DNA of 18,652 nucleotides, from NCBI GenBank assembly GCA_963923455.1, contig CAWULT010000091.1, forward strand, positions 1-18,652, written 5' to 3'. Source of the DNA: CAWULT01 sp963923455. GTDB taxonomy: Bacteria; Acidobacteriota; Vicinamibacteria; Vicinamibacterales; UBA2999. Positions 15,656 through 18,652 of the stretch are shown here, piece after piece (position 1 is the first letter of the stretch; each line of letters begins with the position of its first letter). A model generated the notes under the pieces. The model saw only the letters and a list, made by a program, of their open reading frames with translations, ran no database searches and was not told the DNA's origin. Made by a program: the position numbers and the translations under genes.

Positions 15656-16837
15656 CTACCTGGCCCCCTGAAGGGCGCGCGGAGTGACGTCGAACGCCAC
15701 GGACAGATCGGGCACGAGCCGCAGCGCCTCGCGCCCCGTGCCACCGGTTGCGAACCACCGGCCCGCCGGCCCCCGCACCATCGCTGCCGCCGCCTGGATC
15801 CTCAGGCGGATGTGCGCGCGCCGCACGCGCAGCAGGTCTGCGTCGTAGCGGGCCGTGCTGGCGTCCGGGCACCAGGGACCATCCTGGAGGTCCGCGGGTG
15901 CCAGACGTACCAGCGCAGGCCCGGCGGCCAGTACCGGCAGCCGTGCCACCACCTCCCCGCCGGCGCGGGCGAAGACGCAGTTCTCCCCGGCGCCCCACGT
16001 GTCGTCGGGGTCGTCGACACCGGCTTCGGGCGGAGCGGGCCCATAGGTCGTGCGCACACGGCCGCCGCCCGTCGCACCCGCGATCGGGCGCGGCGGCTCT
16101 GGCGTGCCGTAGAGTTCCACCTCCAGGGCCGCGACGTGATCGACCACGGGGCGATCGGTCAGGAAGCCATCGTAGGACACGAGCTGCGGCGGCGCGCCGT
16201 CGCCCGCGCGCAGGTAGTAGGTACGCAGCTCGACCTCGGCCACGATGGCCGGCTCCCGGCTGTACGACGAAGCCCAGGCGCCGGCATGCGCCAGCTGCAG
16301 CTGGGCGCCGGTCACACCGGTCACGGTGGCGAAGTCGTAGCGGCCGGCGACGTCGGCAATCACCACCCGCATGCCCTCGGTGAACCCGCACACACGGTCG
16401 AGCGGACCGCTGCCGCAGTTGGGCTGCAGCGACACCACGCCCCCGGCCACTCCGGTCACCGCGGCGATGGCCGTCCTGGACGGCAGCGTCGCGAGGCTCA
16501 CCGCCCCGGGTCGGTAGAACACCCAGGCGGCAGCGTCGTCCCCCACCTGGCCGCGCCGATACGGGACGAGGGGGGGCAACACGCGCGTCAGCGCACCGGC
16601 GAGCGGGCCAGACACGGGTCCGCCGCCGGCCCGTACCAGGTCGCCGTAGAGGGCGTCATGCGCGACGCGCAGGCGTTGCTGCACGTCGGCCGCTTCCGGC
16701 TGGGCGTCGAACACCATCCGCAGCCGTGCGAGCAGGGTCAGCGCCGCGCCCGAGACGGCGAGCATCAGCGCCGTGGCGACGAGCAGTTCGACCAGCGTGA
16801 CGCCGGCCGCGTCGCGCGGGACCCTGCACCGCGTCAC
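15656..16837 (-). CDS. PilW-like minor pilin
   Basis: A 393-residue prepilin-like protein. The leader is 12 residues (VTRCRVPRDAAG), cleavage is predicted at Gly12-Val13, and the mature start VTLVELLVATALMLAVSGAAL has the conserved Glu at +5 that supports pilin assembly. Behind the stalk helix (DAQPEAADVQQRLRVAHDALYGDLVRAGGG) is a large beta-rich head with five or more cysteines (CGSGPLDRVC, NCVF, WCPD) that could form disulfides, fitting an exported location. The size is large for a pilin but usual for PilW. The GTG start overlaps the stop of the PilV-like gene (GTGA), and the PilX-like gene follows two bases after its stop. A GspJ-like pseudopilin role is the alternative. Confidence 0.82.
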   Translation of the reverse strand: MTRCRVPRDAAGVTLVELLVATALMLAVSGAALTLLARLRMVFDAQPEAADVQQRLRVAHDALYGDLVRAGGGPVSGPLAGALTRVLPPLVPYRRGQVGDDAAAWVFYRPGAVSLATLPSRTAIAAVTGVAGGVVSLQPNCGSGPLDRVCGFTEGMRVVIADVAGRYDFATVTGVTGAQLQLAHAGAWASSYSREPAIVAEVELRTYYLRAGDGAPPQLVSYDGFLTDRPVVDHVAALEVELYGTPEPPRPIAGATGGGRVRTTYGPAPPEAGVDDPDDTWGAGENCVFARAGGEVVARLPVLAAGPALVRLAPADLQDGPWCPDASTARYDADLLRVRRAHIRLRIQAAAAMVRGPAGRWFATGGTGREALRLVPDLSVAFDVTPRALQGAR

Positions 16838-17385
16838 GGCGCCACCCGCGTCCGGACGGTGAACACGCGTGCCTCTCCCGCCAGACGGGTCCCGCCCGAC
16901 GGCGTCCGGCCGGGCCGATCCGTGACGACGACCTGGATCACCAGCGTGTCCGCCGCATCGTCGGGGGCTGGCGTCACGGCCCATCGCCGGACGAACGGGG
17001 CCCCCTCCGCGGCATCGGCCGTGCGGCGGCCGTCGACGTGCACGTAGTCCACGAAGCCGCCGGTGTCGCGCTCGAGCGTGTCTGGCGGCGACGGGGCCAG
17101 CCCCGTACCGCCGGCCCGGGCCACGGGCTGTTGGGCGGTGTCGCTGAGGGTGTCGGTCACGGGACGTCCGTCCGGCTCGAGGCCGAACGCCAGCGACTCC
17201 AGTTCCTCGAGCTTCTGCTGCGCCAGGAGCGACGCGTAGCTCGTGCGGCGCGCGGCCAGGCCCGCGGTGACGGCCTGCGTGAAGACGTCGGCCAGCCCGA
17301 CCAGCGCCGACGCGAAGATGCCGGCGGCCACGGCCACCTCAGTCAGCGAGAACCCCGCCTCCGACACCATCCGCTCGCGCTGCAT
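16834..17385 (-). CDS. PilV-like minor pilin / GspI-like pseudopilin
   Basis: A 183-residue prepilin. The leader ends in SEAG, with cleavage at Gly11-Phe12, and the mature N-terminus FSLTEVAVAAGIFASALVGLA has Phe at +1 and Glu at +5, as processed by PilD prepilin peptidase. ARRTSYASLLAQQKLEELESLAF is the classic stalk of PilV/GspI proteins. A small head domain follows. The ATG at 17385 lacks a good Shine-Dalgarno. A second ATG at 17370, preceded by GAGCGG, would leave a six-residue leader and is a possible alternative. It is the first of three coupled minor-pilin genes (PilV, PilW, PilX order) and lies 99 bases behind the histidine kinase gene. Confidence 0.85.
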   Translation of the reverse strand: MQRERMVSEAGFSLTEVAVAAGIFASALVGLADVFTQAVTAGLAARRTSYASLLAQQKLEELESLAFGLEPDGRPVTDTLSDTAQQPVARAGGTGLAPSPPDTLERDTGGFVDYVHVDGRRTADAAEGAPFVRRWAVTPAPDDAADTLVIQVVVTDRPGRTPSGGTRLAGEARVFTVRTRVAP

Positions 17386-17424
17386 GCTGGCGCCAGGAGC
17401 AACCGGCGTACCCGACGGCCTCCG

Positions 17425-17438
17425 CGTGGTTTGCCACG
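17425..17438 (-). promoter_or_regulatory. Hairpin in the gap between the kinase gene and the pilin genes
   Basis: CGTGG (17425-17429) and CCACG (17434-17438) form a perfect 5-bp stem with a four-base loop, in the middle of the 99-base gap. It could be a weak terminator, an attenuator or a processing site separating kinase and pilin expression. I find no sigma-54 promoter with correct spacing here. Confidence 0.25.
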
Positions 17439-17484
17439 GGTCTTCGGCGTCCGCGGCCGCACCGGGGCTCGTGCGTGTGCGGAA

Positions 17485-18652
17485 TCAGCGAAGCGGGAGC
17501 TGCACCGGCATCGCGGTTTCCGCCGCCAGCGGCAGCGTCAGCTGAATCGAGGCCCCGCCGAGCGGCGACTCCCCCACCGACACGCGGCCGTTGTGCATGA
17601 CGACCACCTTCTGCACGATCGCCAGCCCGAGTCCGGTGCCACGAGAGCGCGAGGTGAAGAACGGCTGGAACACGCGCTCGCGTGACGGCGCCGGGATACC
17701 GGGGCCGTTGTCACCGACGGACACCCGGCTCACGGCGCCCTCGACCTGACCGGAGACGACGATGCGGGGCGTGACGCGGGCCGACTCGCACGCCTCTGCC
17801 GCGTTGCGCACGAGGTTGCCGAACACCTGGCGCAGCAACACTTCGTCTCCGTCGACGGCGCCGAACGTTCCGGAGAACTCGACCGCCGTGCCATCGGGCA
17901 GCTCGACGCGGAGGTCGTCGACCGCGCGCCGGGCCACGACCTCGAGATCGACGCGCGAGAACGTCATCTGGTCCGGCCGCGCGAAGTCGAGGAACTTCGT
18001 CACGACGTGCCCGAGCGCCTCGGCCTCCTGCCGGATGCCCTCGATGTAGGGCCTGTAGGCCTCGGGTAGCGCCTGCGGCTGGATCAGCCGGCTGTAGCCG
18101 TGGATGGTCGCCAGGCCGTTGCGGAACTCGTGCGCGATGCCGGCCGTCAGCTCGCCCAGACGGGCCAGCGCCTCCTTCAGGCGCAGCTGCTCCTCGAGCT
18201 CGAAGACATGGGTCAGGTCGGAGAAGAGACAGATCAACCCGCGGGCGTCCTGCTGGCCGCCGAGCGGCGACACCGTGACGCCGAGGTGCGTCACGGGCAG
18301 AGCTCCGGGCATCCGGACCGTCCGCCGCACGACGGGCTCCGCGGTCACGAGGCACTCCGCGATCATCTCGACGAGCGGCGGCGCCGCCGCCATCAGGTCC
18401 CGGAAGTCGCGGCCGACGGCCCCGTCCTGCACGTCGAGCAGGCGGCGCGCGGCGGGATTCAGGATCTCCACCCGCCCCGAGCGATCGACGACGAGCAGGC
18501 CGGCATTGAGGCTCTCGACGATCCGGCCGCTGAGGTGCTCGGACTCGGCCGCGCGCGCGCTCATGGCCTGCTCCTGCGCCTTGAGCTTGGTGACGGCGTC
18601 CTGCAGCGCCGTCGACAGCATCGCGGCCTCGCTGTTGCGCTCGCGCGAGCGC
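17485..18652 (-). CDS. PAS-containing sensor histidine kinase (5' end cut by window edge)
   Basis: The visible 388 residues continue beyond the window, so the sensor and any membrane segments are missing. In order there is a coiled linker (ALQDAVTKLKAQEQ), a PAS domain (about 40-150; ESLNAGLLVVDRSGRVEILNPAARRLL), the dimerisation/phosphotransfer helix with the H-box GELTAGIAHEFRNGLATIHGY (His at about residue 174 of the visible part) and a HATPase domain with N-box QVFGNLVRNAAEAC, G1 DNGPGIP and G2 GTGLGLAIVQK. All catalytic motifs are intact. NtrB/PilS-type kinases of this kind act on NtrC-class regulators. The sigma-54 regulator four genes downstream on the same strand is the natural partner. 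The frame stays open to the window edge, so the Met at 18621 is not necessarily the start. Confidence 0.93.
   Translation of the reverse strand, partial: RSRERNSEAAMLSTALQDAVTKLKAQEQAMSARAAESEHLSGRIVESLNAGLLVVDRSGRVEILNPAARRLLDVQDGAVGRDFRDLMAAAPPLVEMIAECLVTAEPVVRRTVRMPGALPVTHLGVTVSPLGGQQDARGLICLFSDLTHVFELEEQLRLKEALARLGELTAGIAHEFRNGLATIHGYSRLIQPQALPEAYRPYIEGIRQEAEALGHVVTKFLDFARPDQMTFSRVDLEVVARRAVDDLRVELPDGTAVEFSGTFGAVDGDEVLLRQVFGNLVRNAAEACESARVTPRIVVSGQVEGAVSRVSVGDNGPGIPAPSRERVFQPFFTSRSRGTGLGLAIVQKVVVMHNGRVSVGESPLGGASIQLTLPLAAETAMPVQLPLR

Noticed and set aside
17386..17484. Possible sigma-54 promoter (TGGCAAACCACGC) before the PilV-like gene
   Set aside because: The GG to GC spacing is 8 bases, not 10. 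The sequence is better explained as a short hairpin.

Overview
The window is very GC-rich, densely coding chromosomal DNA with 16 genes, two of them cut by the window edges. Very high GC, frequent GTG starts, a Tat operon followed by a HEAT-repeat gene and a heme-motif gene, and a periplasmic coiled-coil protein starting 'SLGDVAR-EEERRK' suggest an Acidobacteriota member, possibly Vicinamibacterales/Luteitalea-like. That placement rests on remembered resemblance and has not been tested by a search. I see no mobile element, CRISPR array, rRNA or tRNA. The gaps between genes are all shorter than 300 bases.

Layout. (1) 1-4528, minus strand: a C-terminal processing protease of the S41 family lies upstream of smc. 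The two are separated by a 245-base gap with a terminator-like hairpin, another inverted repeat and a candidate smc promoter. (2) 4651-8069, plus strand: tatA, tatC, a HEAT-repeat protein and an exported protein with a single CxxCH heme motif, probably one transcript starting from a good sigma-70-type promoter at 4552-4580. (3) 8103-11100, minus strand: nadB and proS, overlapping by 8 bases. (4) 11162-12262, plus strand: aroB, divergent from nadB. (5) 12332-18652, minus strand: in transcription order, a PAS-containing histidine kinase, three minor-pilin/pseudopilin genes (PilV-, PilW- and PilX-like), an exported coiled-coil protein, an NtrC-class sigma-54 response regulator and a DUF192 protein.

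How they work together. TatA and TatC form a minimal twin-arginine export system. The two genes behind them are of unknown role, but their GTGA stop/start overlap suggests they are made together. NadB starts NAD synthesis from aspartate, ProS charges tRNA-Pro, and AroB makes 3-dehydroquinate in the shikimate pathway: housekeeping genes without an obvious common theme. The last block looks like a pilus-assembly or secretion-pseudopilus module flanked by its own two-component system, with a layout reminiscent of PilS/PilR control of type IV pili.

No clearly new multi-gene system stands out. The best leads are a Gly/Asn/His-rich insertion inside the ATPase head of SMC, the unnamed HEAT plus heme-protein pair behind tatAC, and the pilin cluster enclosed by a split kinase/regulator pair with an unnamed coiled-coil protein.
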